NCBI GenBank assembly: GCA_963840725.1 | Contig: CAWIZY010000016.1 | Location: 1,488,001 to 1,552,000 of the forward strand | Direction: 5' to 3' | DNA: 64,000 nt | From: CAVWDU01 sp963840725 | Lineage (GTDB): Bacteria > Pseudomonadota > Gammaproteobacteria > Pseudomonadales > Halieaceae | Part shown: one piece after another, positions 17,620 through 26,559 of the stretch | How positions within the stretch are numbered: position 1 is the stretch's first letter | How the letters are laid out: every line of letters begins with the position of its first letter | The notes under the pieces: generated by a model | Database searches by the model: none | What the model was told of the DNA's origin: nothing | The model's input: the letters and a program-made list of their open reading frames with translations, nothing else | Translations under genes and position numbers: made by a program

Positions 17620-18822
17620 TCAATCTGCTAATGGCCGGACGGCCAGCACTTCCGTTTCGCAGAGCAGGCCCGGGCGACAAACCCGGGCTTCCACCAACAC
17701 GTTTGGAAAACCCTCAAAGCCGGCTTCGGTAAACTTCTGCCTGAGCCGCTCGGCGTCGGCCCGTTCCTTGACGTAGGTGACAGCGGATACGATATCGCCG
17801 TAGGTGGCACCCTGCCCGTTAAGCAGGGCGGCGACATTTACGAGCATCCGGTCGGCCTGGGCGTCGAAGTCGCCCACGTGAGCGGTTCTTCCAGCCTCGT
17901 CGATGCTCGCGGTACCCGATACGTGCAGCGCGATCTTGTTGGCTTCTACCATCTTCATCCCGCGGACGAAGTCGGCACCGTATTCTCCCGCTTCGTTAAG
18001 AGTGGGCGAGGTCATTACTGTCCGCTTGGGTGGTTGTCCCGCCTTGACAGCATAGATGCTCAAGCAGAGGTCGTGCGCACTGGAGATTGGCCCGCCACCA
18101 ATGCCGGTGCTTGCCGGGACCGGGTCAATTCCCCTGGCTTTGAAGAATTCGCGGCGTGCCCGATTGAGGTCGCCGTAGTCGCGATCCATTTCGCGCAGAT
18201 GGATCCACGCACGCACCACGTCACTAAACTCCATGCCCGCCTGCTGCAACAGCGCTTCTGCAAGGCCAAACATGCTCATGGTTTGTTCGTGGGCCGTATC
18301 GCCTGCTCCGCAAAGACCCCCCGCATAGACACGGTCTTCACCATCGAGGTGTATGCGCAGACCATGTGCTCTGGCGCACTCTGCACAGCTGCAGTCGGGC
18401 TCCATGTGGATGGGCTCCACCTGCAGCGGGGAAGCGTGCGGGATGACAGCCTGCGCGGTGATCGCGACAGAGGTTCCCCGGTACAATGGGGGTTGTTGAA
18501 TCTCAGTGATCGCTGGTGCCGAAGACCCGCCTCTGTGCGAGCCAAGAACGCGCTGACGCACTCCACGCACGGTTTCAATGTCCGACTCTGCACTGCGCAG
18601 GAATAGCGTCTCGCAGACAATGGCCTCGGCGCCGCAGCCCTCATTATCCAGCACATGAAGTAGGGCGTTGTAGATGGCTTTGGCCTGGCTTTCCGCATCC
18701 AGTGCCCCGTCATTGGGCTGGCAGCTGAAGTAGAGCTCCCGAGCCACCGGCCCGTCGAGTCGGCGCAGGATAACCGAGCAGCCGTGTACCTCGATGTTTT
18801 CGACTTGGGGAGGGGGAGACAC
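17620..18822 (-). CDS. Tandem RidA/YjgF-like protein, possibly chorismatase-related
   Basis: The 400-residue protein contains two or more YjgF/RidA-like folds. The middle part has YAGGLCGAG, then VVRAWIHLREMDRDYGDLNR and PASTGIGGG. The C-terminal part has HVSGTASIDEAGRTAHVGDF and the YVKERADAERLRQKF helix, ending LVEARVCRPGLLCETEVLAV. The layout resembles the chorismatase family (FkbO/Hyg5/XanB2-like), built from YjgF-type domains that hydrolyse chorismate, but I cannot verify the active-site residues. Plain RidA deaminases are only about 130 residues. The start is a GTG at 18822 with AGGT upstream. It lies 81 bp downstream of the beta-helix gene on the same strand, so the two may be co-transcribed. 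Confidence 0.7.
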   Translation of the reverse strand: MSPPPQVENIEVHGCSVILRRLDGPVARELYFSCQPNDGALDAESQAKAIYNALLHVLDNEGCGAEAIVCETLFLRSAESDIETVRGVRQRVLGSHRGGSSAPAITEIQQPPLYRGTSVAITAQAVIPHASPLQVEPIHMEPDCSCAECARAHGLRIHLDGEDRVYAGGLCGAGDTAHEQTMSMFGLAEALLQQAGMEFSDVVRAWIHLREMDRDYGDLNRARREFFKARGIDPVPASTGIGGGPISSAHDLCLSIYAVKAGQPPKRTVMTSPTLNEAGEYGADFVRGMKMVEANKIALHVSGTASIDEAGRTAHVGDFDAQADRMLVNVAALLNGQGATYGDIVSAVTYVKERADAERLRQKFTEAGFEGFPNVLVEARVCRPGLLCETEVLAVRPLAD

Positions 18823-18903
18823 TGGGATTACCTGAGTGTTGATTGGGGCCGAAATCCCCGGGCCGCTGCTGCAGCCTCGGGGAGGAGTTGAGTCACCGCG
18901 GAG

Positions 18904-20121
18904 CTAGCAGCCGTCTGTAGGCAACTCGCCGTCGGGTTCGGCAGAGAAGAATGTAAATTCTCCCTTGGGCGTATTCTGCTCGAAGCAGTTGCCACCAGAG
19001 TCAGCCTCAAGCTGTGTGTACAGGTAGTCCGCACCCGGAAGGGGGAAGTCCGGCCCCGGGTTTTCCCCGTTGCCACTGGCATAGTTTTTGTAGACCCTGT
19101 TGTTGTTCGCCTGGGGCGGGGCACGCAGGCCAGACCCATCCTCCGGATCACAGGCCCGTTCAGTTCCGCCGAGAGCTGTGCACCAGCCAAGAATCGCGAT
19201 TCCGGCAGAGTCATTGCCCTCGACGTTGTTTTTCAGGACCTGATGGTCACTGACGCCCAGGAGCATGATACCCACTCCAGGTGGTAGATCGGCCTGGAAT
19301 GTGCCTTCCGGTGCAGGATTCGGTGTCAGGTTATTGTTGTACACATCATTCTGCTTGATGATCCAGTTTTCCATCACAGGCAGGGGTGGGTTGCCCGCGC
19401 CGTTGGGGTGAAACAGACCCACACCTACGCTGTTGCCGTAGATCTGGTTGTATCGAACCTTAACCTCGTTGGAGACGGTGATTTCGAAGCCGATCACACT
19501 GCTGTGGAGCTCGTTGGCGAGCACTCGCACGTTTTCAGAGCCCGCCACCCACATCGCCGTGTCCAGGGATCCATAGGATTCGTTGTTGCGCACCAGCCCA
19601 TTAGCGGAGAGCGTCGGGTAGATCCCGTTATTGAGATTATTGGCCGACTCGTTGCGCACGAACTCGAAGCCGTCTACCCAGCGGGTCTGTATGCCGTTCA
19701 CGGGAAAGTCTTCCACGCTGAAGCCGCGAATATAAAACTTTTTGAGATCGACGATCTCGCCGCCCACGGCCTCTTCGCACTCTTCCCTGTCCATGTCGTA
19801 CTCGCAGCCAGCAGGAGCCGCCAGAACGCCGGTCTCTTGATCGCCATTAGCGATAAGACGCACCTTGCCTGCATCGCCCTCACCCTCTCTGACCTTGCCA
19901 ATCAGGCGCAGCTTGTCGGTGGTGATGCGCAGGCCGTAACGGCTATTGCCATCTTCGCGGTACTCGCCCGGTTCTACCAGGATCGTATCGCCAGGTGAGG
20001 CGGCATCAATAGCCGCCTGAATAGATTCGTTGGGAAATACCCTGTGGATTGCTGCCTCAGCGGTAGTTGCGACCATGAAAACAGCCGCTGCAAGCATTGG
20101 ACTGGCGTAGCGTTTCATCAT
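18904..20121 (-). CDS. Exported right-handed parallel beta-helix protein
   Basis: This 405-residue protein has a signal peptide (MMKRYASPMLAAAVFMVATTAEA). AIDAASPGDTILVEPGEYRE follows, the typical opening of DUF1565/NosD-like parallel beta-helix domains. Repeated NN, N-x-V-x-x-N coils (VRNNESYGS, VRVLANELHS, VLKNNVEGND) run to about residue 350. Such folds often bind or cut polysaccharides; no catalytic set is evident here. The ATG at 20121 (or 20118) follows GGAG. It is divergent from the large CxxCH/TolB/TPR gene at 20409, and the 287 bp between hold the likely promoters of both; I saw no clear boxes there. Confidence 0.8.
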   Translation of the reverse strand: MMKRYASPMLAAAVFMVATTAEAAIHRVFPNESIQAAIDAASPGDTILVEPGEYREDGNSRYGLRITTDKLRLIGKVREGEGDAGKVRLIANGDQETGVLAAPAGCEYDMDREECEEAVGGEIVDLKKFYIRGFSVEDFPVNGIQTRWVDGFEFVRNESANNLNNGIYPTLSANGLVRNNESYGSLDTAMWVAGSENVRVLANELHSSVIGFEITVSNEVKVRYNQIYGNSVGVGLFHPNGAGNPPLPVMENWIIKQNDVYNNNLTPNPAPEGTFQADLPPGVGIMLLGVSDHQVLKNNVEGNDSAGIAILGWCTALGGTERACDPEDGSGLRAPPQANNNRVYKNYASGNGENPGPDFPLPGADYLYTQLEADSGGNCFEQNTPKGEFTFFSAEPDGELPTDGC

Positions 20122-20408
20122 TATCGTTATTCTCCGAACTCAGTTATCGGGCCAATTCAGCTTCGAGAGGCCACAGCAACGGGGTAACAGATGTAACCCG
20201 CTCGTGATGTGTTATAACGAGGTTTGCTTAAGCTGTCAATTAAGGCTCTCCACAGCCCGCAGCACACATGTAGCGGCACCCCGCATGTTGATTGACTTCA
20301 CGATGCCACTCCCCCCACAATTCGGAGCCTTAAGGTAATGCATCAGCAGGGTATTCACGCCCGATGAAGCATCTTCCTCGCATCAGTCAAGGATAAAGAT
20401 CCGTCGTC

Positions 20409-22784
20409 ATGGTTTCATTACTTACTCATCAAACTCGCAGGCGCGCTGGCCTACTGCCGGCAGCAAGTCTTGCGAGATTTCTGCTCTGTCTGAGCTTGGG
20501 CATTGGAACGTGCGCGCAGGGGGCTGGCCTGCCAGCGCCCGTTGGCGGCGTTGCTGGCCAGCTGGAGATCACCTACCCATTGGACGAAACGCTTTTTCCG
20601 CTGGACATTGTCGCTCCAACAGTCACCTGGAAGGACGAGACGCCAGGCGTGCGCAAGTGGCAGGGTTCCCTGCGCGTCAAGGGGAGTGTGCTGCGTTTCA
20701 CGGCAGCCAAGCCCGAGTGGCGGCCGTCGGAGGAAGACTGGGCGAAAATCAAGGCCCGCTCCACGGATCACGACGCCGAGTTGGCAATCGCCGGTATCGG
20801 GCCCGAGGGCAGAACCCTTTCTTCAGCGAGTGTCCAGATCCGCACTTCGACAGACCCGGTGGGCGATTCAATCTTCTATCGAGAGGTACCGCTGCCTTTC
20901 ATTGAAGCGGTCCAGGATCCTTCGCGCATACGCTGGCGCTACGGGCCGGTGGACTCCCAGGAACAGCCCCCCGTGGTCCTCGAGAACCTGCCTGTCTGCG
21001 GGAACTGTCACTCGTTCTCGGGTGACGGCGGTGTTTTAGGTCTCGATGTTGACTACGGCAACGACAAGGGCGGCTACGCTATTCTGCCCGTCTCAGAGCA
21101 AATGACGCTGAACGACGAGAAGATCATTACCTGGAGTGATTACAAGAAAGACGATGGCGAAGCCACCTTCGGACTGCTCTCCCAGGTCTCTCCCGACGGT
21201 CGTTATGTCATTAGCACGGTGAAGGACCGGGCGGTTTTCGTGGCCACCCCAGGGATCGAATTCTCACAGTTATTCTTCCCGATCAAGGGCATCCTGGTGG
21301 TCTACGATACGGTGGCCGGCACCTACAACGCGCTACCCGGGGCGGATGATCCGGCCTACGTGCAGAGCAATCCGACCTGGAGCCCCGACGGCAAATCGAT
21401 CGTATTCGCCCGCAGCAAGGTCTACCGGAGTGACGCCATCGTCAATGCAAACACTATCCTGCTGAACGAGAATGACGTCCCTGAATTCATCGAAGACAAG
21501 GAGCCTTTTAAATTTGACCTGTACCGGGTGCCATTCAATGAGGGCCGCGGGGGCGTCGCTGAACCCATAAAGGGCGCCTCACACAACGGGATGAGCAACT
21601 TCTTTGCGAAGTTCTCACCAGATGGCAAATGGATTGTCTTCACCCAGGCCGAGAATTACATGCTGCTGATGCCCGACAGCGAACTCTACATCGTACCTGC
21701 CGAGGGCGGCGAGGCGCGGCGTCTGCGCGCCAACACGCGGCGCATGAACTCCTGGCATAGCTTTTCATCGAATGGCCGCTGGCTGGTTTTTTCGTCCAAG
21801 GCCAACACACCCTACACGCAGCTGTTCCTGACGCATATCGATGAGGATGGGACGTCCACGCCGCCCGTCGTACTGGATCGATTTACCGGCACTTACGGTG
21901 CCGCCAACATCCCGGAATTCGTGCCTCTGCCCGCGGAGGCGATCGCTCAGATCAAGGAGCAGTTTCTCGATGCCTACTCGTTCCTTCGTGCGGGCATGGC
22001 AAACGAGCGCACGGGCAACTACCCCGCCGCCGTGAGCGCTTATGAGCGCGGCCTCGAGGTTGAGCCCGACAACGTTGAGCTTCTCAACTCCCTCGGCTTC
22101 GCCTTGTTTCAGCAAGGCAAGAGTCAAGAGGCGGTGCAGGTGTTGGAAAAAGCGCTGGCGGTGGATCCGACGCACTGGAAGGCCCATAACAACATGGCCC
22201 TTGCCTCGATCGATATCGGTGAGTTGGAGATGGCCGAGGCTCACTACCGCGAATCCCTTGCCATCGAGCCGCAACCGGCGATCTACAATGACCTTGGGTT
22301 TGTGCTCGAACGCCAGGGCATGCCCTATGAAGCGGTCGACATGTATCGCAAGGCACTTGAACTTGATCCGGATTCAGCGGCGGCACATTACAACCTGGCA
22401 GTTGCTCTGGCGCGCAGCAGCGAGTTTGCCGAGGCGGAGGTGAATTTCCGTGCCATCATCGAGAAGAACCCGGACACCCGGGCCTACACCGGTTTGGGCG
22501 TAGTCCTCTGGCAGCTCGGCAAACAAGATGAGGCTATCGTCATGCTGCAGAAAGCCATTGAGGCAGACCCGGGCAACGCGACCGCCTATGACCAGCTCGG
22601 CACAATCCGCATTCAGCAGGGAAAGCTGGAGGAGGCCGCGTCCATTTATCGGGCCCTCGTTCGCAATCAGCCCAGCGCCGCCGCTCACCGGGAACTTGGC
22701 CAGGTGCTTATGCGCCTCGGGCGCCTGGAAGAAGCCCAAAAGGAAATGGCAAAGGCGACTGCGCTCGAGCGCACAGCCGGTTAA
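20409..22784 (+). CDS. Exported CxxCH / TolB-like propeller / TPR fusion protein
   Basis: The 791-residue protein starts with a signal segment (about residues 15-38). A beta-rich N-terminal domain follows. A single c-type heme motif, CGNCHSFSGDG, lies near residue 198. TolB/PD40-type propeller blades run from about 250 to 500 (SPDGRYVISTV, SPDGKSIVFARS, SPDGKWIVFTQ, SSNGRWLVFSS). At least seven TPR units run from about 520 to the end (for example GNYPAAVSAYERGLEVEPDN). The propeller and TPRs suggest a periplasmic scaffold or binding protein, and the heme motif suggests electron transfer or sensing. I know no characterised protein of this layout. It is divergent from the beta-helix and RidA-like genes, hinting at one functional group. 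Confidence 0.75.
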   Translation: MVSLLTHQTRRRAGLLPAASLARFLLCLSLGIGTCAQGAGLPAPVGGVAGQLEITYPLDETLFPLDIVAPTVTWKDETPGVRKWQGSLRVKGSVLRFTAAKPEWRPSEEDWAKIKARSTDHDAELAIAGIGPEGRTLSSASVQIRTSTDPVGDSIFYREVPLPFIEAVQDPSRIRWRYGPVDSQEQPPVVLENLPVCGNCHSFSGDGGVLGLDVDYGNDKGGYAILPVSEQMTLNDEKIITWSDYKKDDGEATFGLLSQVSPDGRYVISTVKDRAVFVATPGIEFSQLFFPIKGILVVYDTVAGTYNALPGADDPAYVQSNPTWSPDGKSIVFARSKVYRSDAIVNANTILLNENDVPEFIEDKEPFKFDLYRVPFNEGRGGVAEPIKGASHNGMSNFFAKFSPDGKWIVFTQAENYMLLMPDSELYIVPAEGGEARRLRANTRRMNSWHSFSSNGRWLVFSSKANTPYTQLFLTHIDEDGTSTPPVVLDRFTGTYGAANIPEFVPLPAEAIAQIKEQFLDAYSFLRAGMANERTGNYPAAVSAYERGLEVEPDNVELLNSLGFALFQQGKSQEAVQVLEKALAVDPTHWKAHNNMALASIDIGELEMAEAHYRESLAIEPQPAIYNDLGFVLERQGMPYEAVDMYRKALELDPDSAAAHYNLAVALARSSEFAEAEVNFRAIIEKNPDTRAYTGLGVVLWQLGKQDEAIVMLQKAIEADPGNATAYDQLGTIRIQQGKLEEAASIYRALVRNQPSAAAHRELGQVLMRLGRLEEAQKEMAKATALERTAG

Positions 22785-22821
22785 AATTGACGTTTAACGT
22801 TAGCATTCTGGAGACGATTCG

Positions 22822-23835
22822 ATGCGCGCATGGCACCTGACTTCCTTTGGACTGGCAAGGATGGAGCGGGTGGATATTCCACAGCCCGAACCCGGTGCCA
22901 ATGAGGTACTTGTGCGTTTTGAGGCAGCTAGCGTCAATCCGCGGGATAGCCAGATTATAGCCGGGCAGCTTACGCCCAACGTGCCATTCCCACTGGTGCC
23001 CCTGTCTGATGGCGCCGGCAGCGTCGTCGCGGTGGGTGAGGGCGTCACACGCTTCGCAGCTGGCGATCTTGTCGCCCCCAGCTTCTTCCCTGACTGGATA
23101 GAGGGCGAAGCACTGTACGATGAGCGCAGCGTCTCTGGCGGCCTGGAAGCTCCGGGGGTACTGCGCGAATACGGCGTTTACCCGGAGTCCGCTCTGGTCA
23201 AAGGTGCGGCGCATCTAAGCACAGCGGAGCTGGCCTGCTATCCCTGCGCCGGTTTGACTGCCTGGACTTCATTGGTGGAGAAGTCGGGGGTCGGGCCCGG
23301 CGACTGGGTTTTGATCCTGGGCACGGGCGGGGTCGCCATGGCATCGCTGCAGCTTGCTCAGGCATTGGGCGCCCGGTCTATCGTGCTGTCGTCCAGCGAT
23401 GAGCGCCTCTCGGCTGCGCGGGAACTGGGTGCTGACGAAACCATTAATTACCGGCAGACGCCGGAGTGGGGCCCGGTGGCTCATGACATCGCTGGTCGCG
23501 GTGTGGACGCGGTCATCGAGATCGGAGGCACCGGTACGCTGCCGCAATCCCTGGGCGCTATTCGCCACGGGGGCCATATTAATATTATTGGTTATATGGC
23601 GGGTGCGACCATGGATACAACGGTGTTCCCGCTTATCATTCGTAACGCTAACCTGCACGGTATCGGGACCGGCCATCGCAAGGCGTTTGAGGCCATGATG
23701 GGGTTTGTAGAGGAGAAAGCATTGCGCCCGGTCATCAGTCGGCGCTATGCGTTCGGCGAAGCACCCCGCGCGTTAAGCGATCTGGACCGCGGCGGCTTCA
23801 TCGGCAAGCTGGTAATCGATTACGCCCAGGAGTGA
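22822..23835 (+). CDS. Zinc-independent MDR-family alcohol dehydrogenase / quinone oxidoreductase
   Basis: The 337-residue protein has a GroES-like N-terminal domain (ASVNPRDSQIIAGQL, PLSDGAGSVVAVGEGV). A Rossmann domain follows, with the NAD(P)-binding LILGTGGVAMASLQLAQALG near residue 170. The catalytic and structural zinc cysteines of classical alcohol dehydrogenases are absent, so it belongs to the quinone-reductase-like branch. The final KLVIDY is typical of the family. The ATG at 22822 is 37 bp after the previous stop, so it may be co-transcribed with the CxxCH/TolB/TPR gene. The substrate is unknown. Confidence 0.85.
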   Translation: MRAWHLTSFGLARMERVDIPQPEPGANEVLVRFEAASVNPRDSQIIAGQLTPNVPFPLVPLSDGAGSVVAVGEGVTRFAAGDLVAPSFFPDWIEGEALYDERSVSGGLEAPGVLREYGVYPESALVKGAAHLSTAELACYPCAGLTAWTSLVEKSGVGPGDWVLILGTGGVAMASLQLAQALGARSIVLSSSDERLSAARELGADETINYRQTPEWGPVAHDIAGRGVDAVIEIGGTGTLPQSLGAIRHGGHINIIGYMAGATMDTTVFPLIIRNANLHGIGTGHRKAFEAMMGFVEEKALRPVISRRYAFGEAPRALSDLDRGGFIGKLVIDYAQE

Positions 23836-23871
23836 ATACGGCCGGGTCGATAGAGCTGGGCACCCGGAGTC

Positions 23872-24444
23872 TTATCTTCTTCCGGCTGTGTCTCCGGCGC
23901 CAAGGGCCCGTTTGCGGGCGAGGCCTGCGTCGGACCAGACATCGCTGGAACGGTAGTAGCCGGTGAAAGTTTTTCCCTGAACGGTCAGCCAGGGTAGCTG
24001 GTGCGCTGTAAAAATATGGACATCTGGCGGCATGATGGCGGGGTCGTCCAATGTACCGACGCGAAGAAACGCCACTTTTTCGCCAATACCGGCGAAGGCG
24101 TAATGACTCCAGAGCGCTGTGTGACACTCGCCACAACGTGCTACTCGCTGGCCCTTGCCAGAGGCCGTTGGGATTTGACAATGCGCGAGCTCACCCTGCG
24201 ACAGGTCAATTCTGTCTCGCTCGATCACACCGTTAATTACAAAGGCCGAGCCAGTTTCGCGTTGACACCAACTGCAGTGACAGCAGTGAACAATCATGGC
24301 GGGGGCTCGCACCGTATAGCGCACAGCGCCGCAGCTGCAGCCTCCGTCCAGGATAGTTTCGGCGGGGGTTCGTTCCACAGGGGCACACTCGGTAGAGTCG
24401 CCCTCGACAGCAGTACCGGCAGCAGTAAACGTTTGCGTACTCAT
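23872..24444 (-). CDS. GFA-family (glutathione-dependent formaldehyde-activating-like) zinc protein
   Basis: This 190-residue protein carries the GFA/CENP-V zinc motifs CSCGAVRYTV, CCHCSWCQRETGSAF and ARCGECHTALWS, plus RVGTLDDP. That gives two zinc sites of the CxC-CxxC...CxxC type. Family members bind glutathione adducts, and the first one studied, Gfa of Paracoccus, speeds S-hydroxymethylglutathione formation; most are of unknown function. The N-terminal 30 residues are a non-conserved extension. The gene is convergent with the MDR oxidoreductase and reads in the same direction as the nitronate monooxygenase 60 bp upstream, so the two may form an operon. Confidence 0.85.
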   Translation of the reverse strand: MSTQTFTAAGTAVEGDSTECAPVERTPAETILDGGCSCGAVRYTVRAPAMIVHCCHCSWCQRETGSAFVINGVIERDRIDLSQGELAHCQIPTASGKGQRVARCGECHTALWSHYAFAGIGEKVAFLRVGTLDDPAIMPPDVHIFTAHQLPWLTVQGKTFTGYYRSSDVWSDAGLARKRALGAGDTAGRR

Positions 24445-24507
24445 ACTCAGGCTCCAATAACAGGGTTGAACGGCAAGTCGGCCTCGCCCTAGTTTCTCTT
24501 GTATTGC

Positions 24508-25455
24508 TCAGGGAAGCTCGGCGCACAATTGCTCGACGATCTGCGCAGCGGGTAGAACGTCATTGATCTGACTGGCGCCCATGCCGGCGTAGAGCGCCAT
24601 ATTGAGCAGTTCGCCTTTGCTTGTGTCCACCGGCGAGGCAATGTGATACAGCGGCACTTCCCAGCCCGACGCCGTGGTGGCGACGACGCTGTTTTCTCCC
24701 GGCCTGTTGCCGGGTTGAGGGCAGCCTGCTGCTTCCCACCGATCCAGGGTGGCATTGCGCAATACCCGTGAGTTTGAATGGGGCCAGCCGCCGTCAAAGC
24801 AACACGTATAGGCAGTGGCATCGCTGCCCGCGTCAATGATCGCCTGCTGGTAGGCAGGGTGTGCGCGGCTCTCAAGGGCATTAACAAAGCGCGTGCCCAG
24901 TGACGCGGCGGTTGCGCCGGCAGCAATCGTCAGGGCGACGTCCCGGGCGGTCGCCATCCCGCCCGCCGCAATGACTGGCAGGTCGGTGGCCGCGATGACT
25001 TGTTGCAGCAGCAGTGCCAGCCCCGTGGTGGACTGGACATGGCCGCCCGCCTCAAGCCCCTGGCAGACCAGAAAGTCGGCACCGGCGGCGAGCGCCTGCT
25101 GGGCTGCCGCGAGCGACCCAACCTGAATGCCCAGTGCGGCATCTGAGTTTTTAATCAGTTCAATCGCCCGGTCTGACATGCCCCAGGAGAGCACTACGGC
25201 AGGTAGGCCCGCTTCCAACGCTGCAACCAGGGCTACGGGTTCGAAAGAGAGGGCAAAATTGGCCGTGAAGTACCCGCGGGTGTTCTCGTTCATATACCGT
25301 ACTATTTGTGCTGCTTCCCGAGGGCTGCTCCAGGTCAGTGCCAACGACCCGATGCCACCGGCGTTGGCGACCGCCAGGGCCAATTCGGTAGAACAGGCAC
25401 TGCCGATTGGTGCCTGCATAATCGGTCTTTCAAGCCTCTCGAAAAGCGTTGTCAT
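24508..25455 (-). CDS. Nitronate monooxygenase (2-nitropropane dioxygenase-like flavoprotein)
   Basis: The 315-residue TIM-barrel FMN protein opens MTTLFERLERPIMQAPIGSA. It contains ANAGGIGSLALTW, GADFLVCQGLEAGGH and AAGGMATARDVALTIAAGA, the phosphate-binding loops of the class I nitronate monooxygenase / FabK-like family. These enzymes detoxify alkyl nitronates with FMN and oxygen. I chose the ATG at 25455 because the family starts there and a purine-rich GGCGAGAAAAAG precedes it; the frame runs open to 25860 across the divergent LysR gene, which is not coding on this strand. It is divergent from a LysR regulator with 94 bp between, a classic regulator-target pair. Confidence 0.88.
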   Translation of the reverse strand: MTTLFERLERPIMQAPIGSACSTELALAVANAGGIGSLALTWSSPREAAQIVRYMNENTRGYFTANFALSFEPVALVAALEAGLPAVVLSWGMSDRAIELIKNSDAALGIQVGSLAAAQQALAAGADFLVCQGLEAGGHVQSTTGLALLLQQVIAATDLPVIAAGGMATARDVALTIAAGATAASLGTRFVNALESRAHPAYQQAIIDAGSDATAYTCCFDGGWPHSNSRVLRNATLDRWEAAGCPQPGNRPGENSVVATTASGWEVPLYHIASPVDTSKGELLNMALYAGMGASQINDVLPAAQIVEQLCAELP

Positions 25456-25549
25456 CTTTTTCTCGCCTTTAATGTTGTTATGGTTGGCTGGTAGTTTAGG
25501 TACCCCTAAGCTATAAATAAAATTGTGTTTACCTATACAAGATATAAAA

Positions 25550-26452
25550 ATGAGCAATATCAGGAAAGTAGACCTGAACCTGTTGCGCGCGCTGAGTATT
25601 CTGTTGGAAGAGCGCAGTGTCTCGCGCAGTGCCAGACGGCTCAACCTCACCCAGCCGACGGTGAGCAATATGCTGGCTCGACTCCGGGAACTGTTCGCCG
25701 ATCCCTTGTTTACCCGCACCCGGCATGGTTTGTTGCCCACCAGTCGGGCGCTGAGCCTGGAGCCAGAGCTAAGACATATCCTGGATTCGGTAGACGCACT
25801 GGTCGCTCCCCGGATTTTTGATCCGACGACGAGTGACGCGACCGTGACCCTGAGTTCCAATGACTACATGCAGTTTGTGCTGTTGCTACCCGCGATACTC
25901 ACCATGGGAGAAAAAGCCCCGACTATGCGCTTTGCAGTGCGTCAGGCCGAGATCGAGGGTCTGGTCGATCTGATGGACCAAGGCTCAATCGATATCGCGC
26001 TGACTATTCCTGAGTTTTCTGACGCGCGTTTGCGAACGCAGCACCTGTACAGCGAGCACTACGTGGTGGTGTTTCGAAAGGGACACCCATTGGCAACAGG
26101 GGGCATCAGCCTAAAAAAATTTCTGCACTATGATCATGCGATCGTGTCGCCTACTGCAGGCCATTTCCACGGGCCTACGGACGAGGCGCTGGCGGCCCGG
26201 GGTCTGCAGCGACGCGTGACTATGTCAGTCTCCAGTTTTTATTCGCTGATCGAGGTCGTGTCTGGCAGCGACCGTCTGGCCCTGATACCCAGCCGGCTCT
26301 ACCAGCGGTTTTCTGACCGCCTCACTATGGCATTGCCCCCATTGGAGGTGCCGGGCTTTGAGGCAATTGCGGTCTGGAGTAGCAGAACACATGCTGACCC
26401 GGCGCGGCAGTGGGTTGTGAAACAGTTACAACAACAGGTGATGCTGAGTTAG
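25550..26452 (+). CDS. LysR-family transcriptional regulator
   Basis: The 300-residue protein starts MSNIRKVDLNLLRALSILLE. The winged helix-turn-helix is RSVSRSARRLNLTQPTVSNM (residues about 22-42). The effector domain follows from about residue 90 (VTLSSNDYMQFVLLLPAIL). It resembles the NodD/LinR-type branch with DLNLLRAL. It probably controls the divergent nitronate monooxygenase gene and itself through the AT-rich 94-bp interval, which holds several T-N11-A arrangements but no single clear box. The ATG at 25550 has a weak ribosome-binding site; a GTG at 25523 is in frame but adds ten atypical residues. Confidence 0.9.
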   Translation: MSNIRKVDLNLLRALSILLEERSVSRSARRLNLTQPTVSNMLARLRELFADPLFTRTRHGLLPTSRALSLEPELRHILDSVDALVAPRIFDPTTSDATVTLSSNDYMQFVLLLPAILTMGEKAPTMRFAVRQAEIEGLVDLMDQGSIDIALTIPEFSDARLRTQHLYSEHYVVVFRKGHPLATGGISLKKFLHYDHAIVSPTAGHFHGPTDEALAARGLQRRVTMSVSSFYSLIEVVSGSDRLALIPSRLYQRFSDRLTMALPPLEVPGFEAIAVWSSRTHADPARQWVVKQLQQQVMLS

Positions 26453-26492
26453 CGGATTCACTGTTGCATCCGTATTCTGAACCTGGAGCATG

Positions 26493-26559
26493 AAAAGAAC
26501 AGAACCCACTGTGCAAAAGAACAGCACCCACGGTACAAAACAAAAGAACCCACTGTGTC
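26493..26559 (+). repeat. Three 22-bp direct repeats upstream of the GST-like gene
   Basis: AAAAGAACAGAACCCACTGT plus gc (26493-26514), AAAAGAACAGCACCCACGGT plus ac (26515-26536) and a 23-bp variant ending AAAAGAACCCACTGTGTC (26537-26559) lie head to tail. The last copy overlaps the most likely start codon (GTG at 26555). The block could be an expanded repeat or a set of regulator sites; it also shares an ACCCAC core with the arrays elsewhere in the window, which may be chance. Confidence 0.65.

Noticed and set aside
26072..26085. GGGACACCC inside the LysR gene
   Set aside because: It is coding sequence (KGHPL) conserved for protein reasons and has no neighbouring units; a chance match to the repeat core. 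The same applies to cores in the DUF3080 gene near 53884 and the Dcu gene near 45547.
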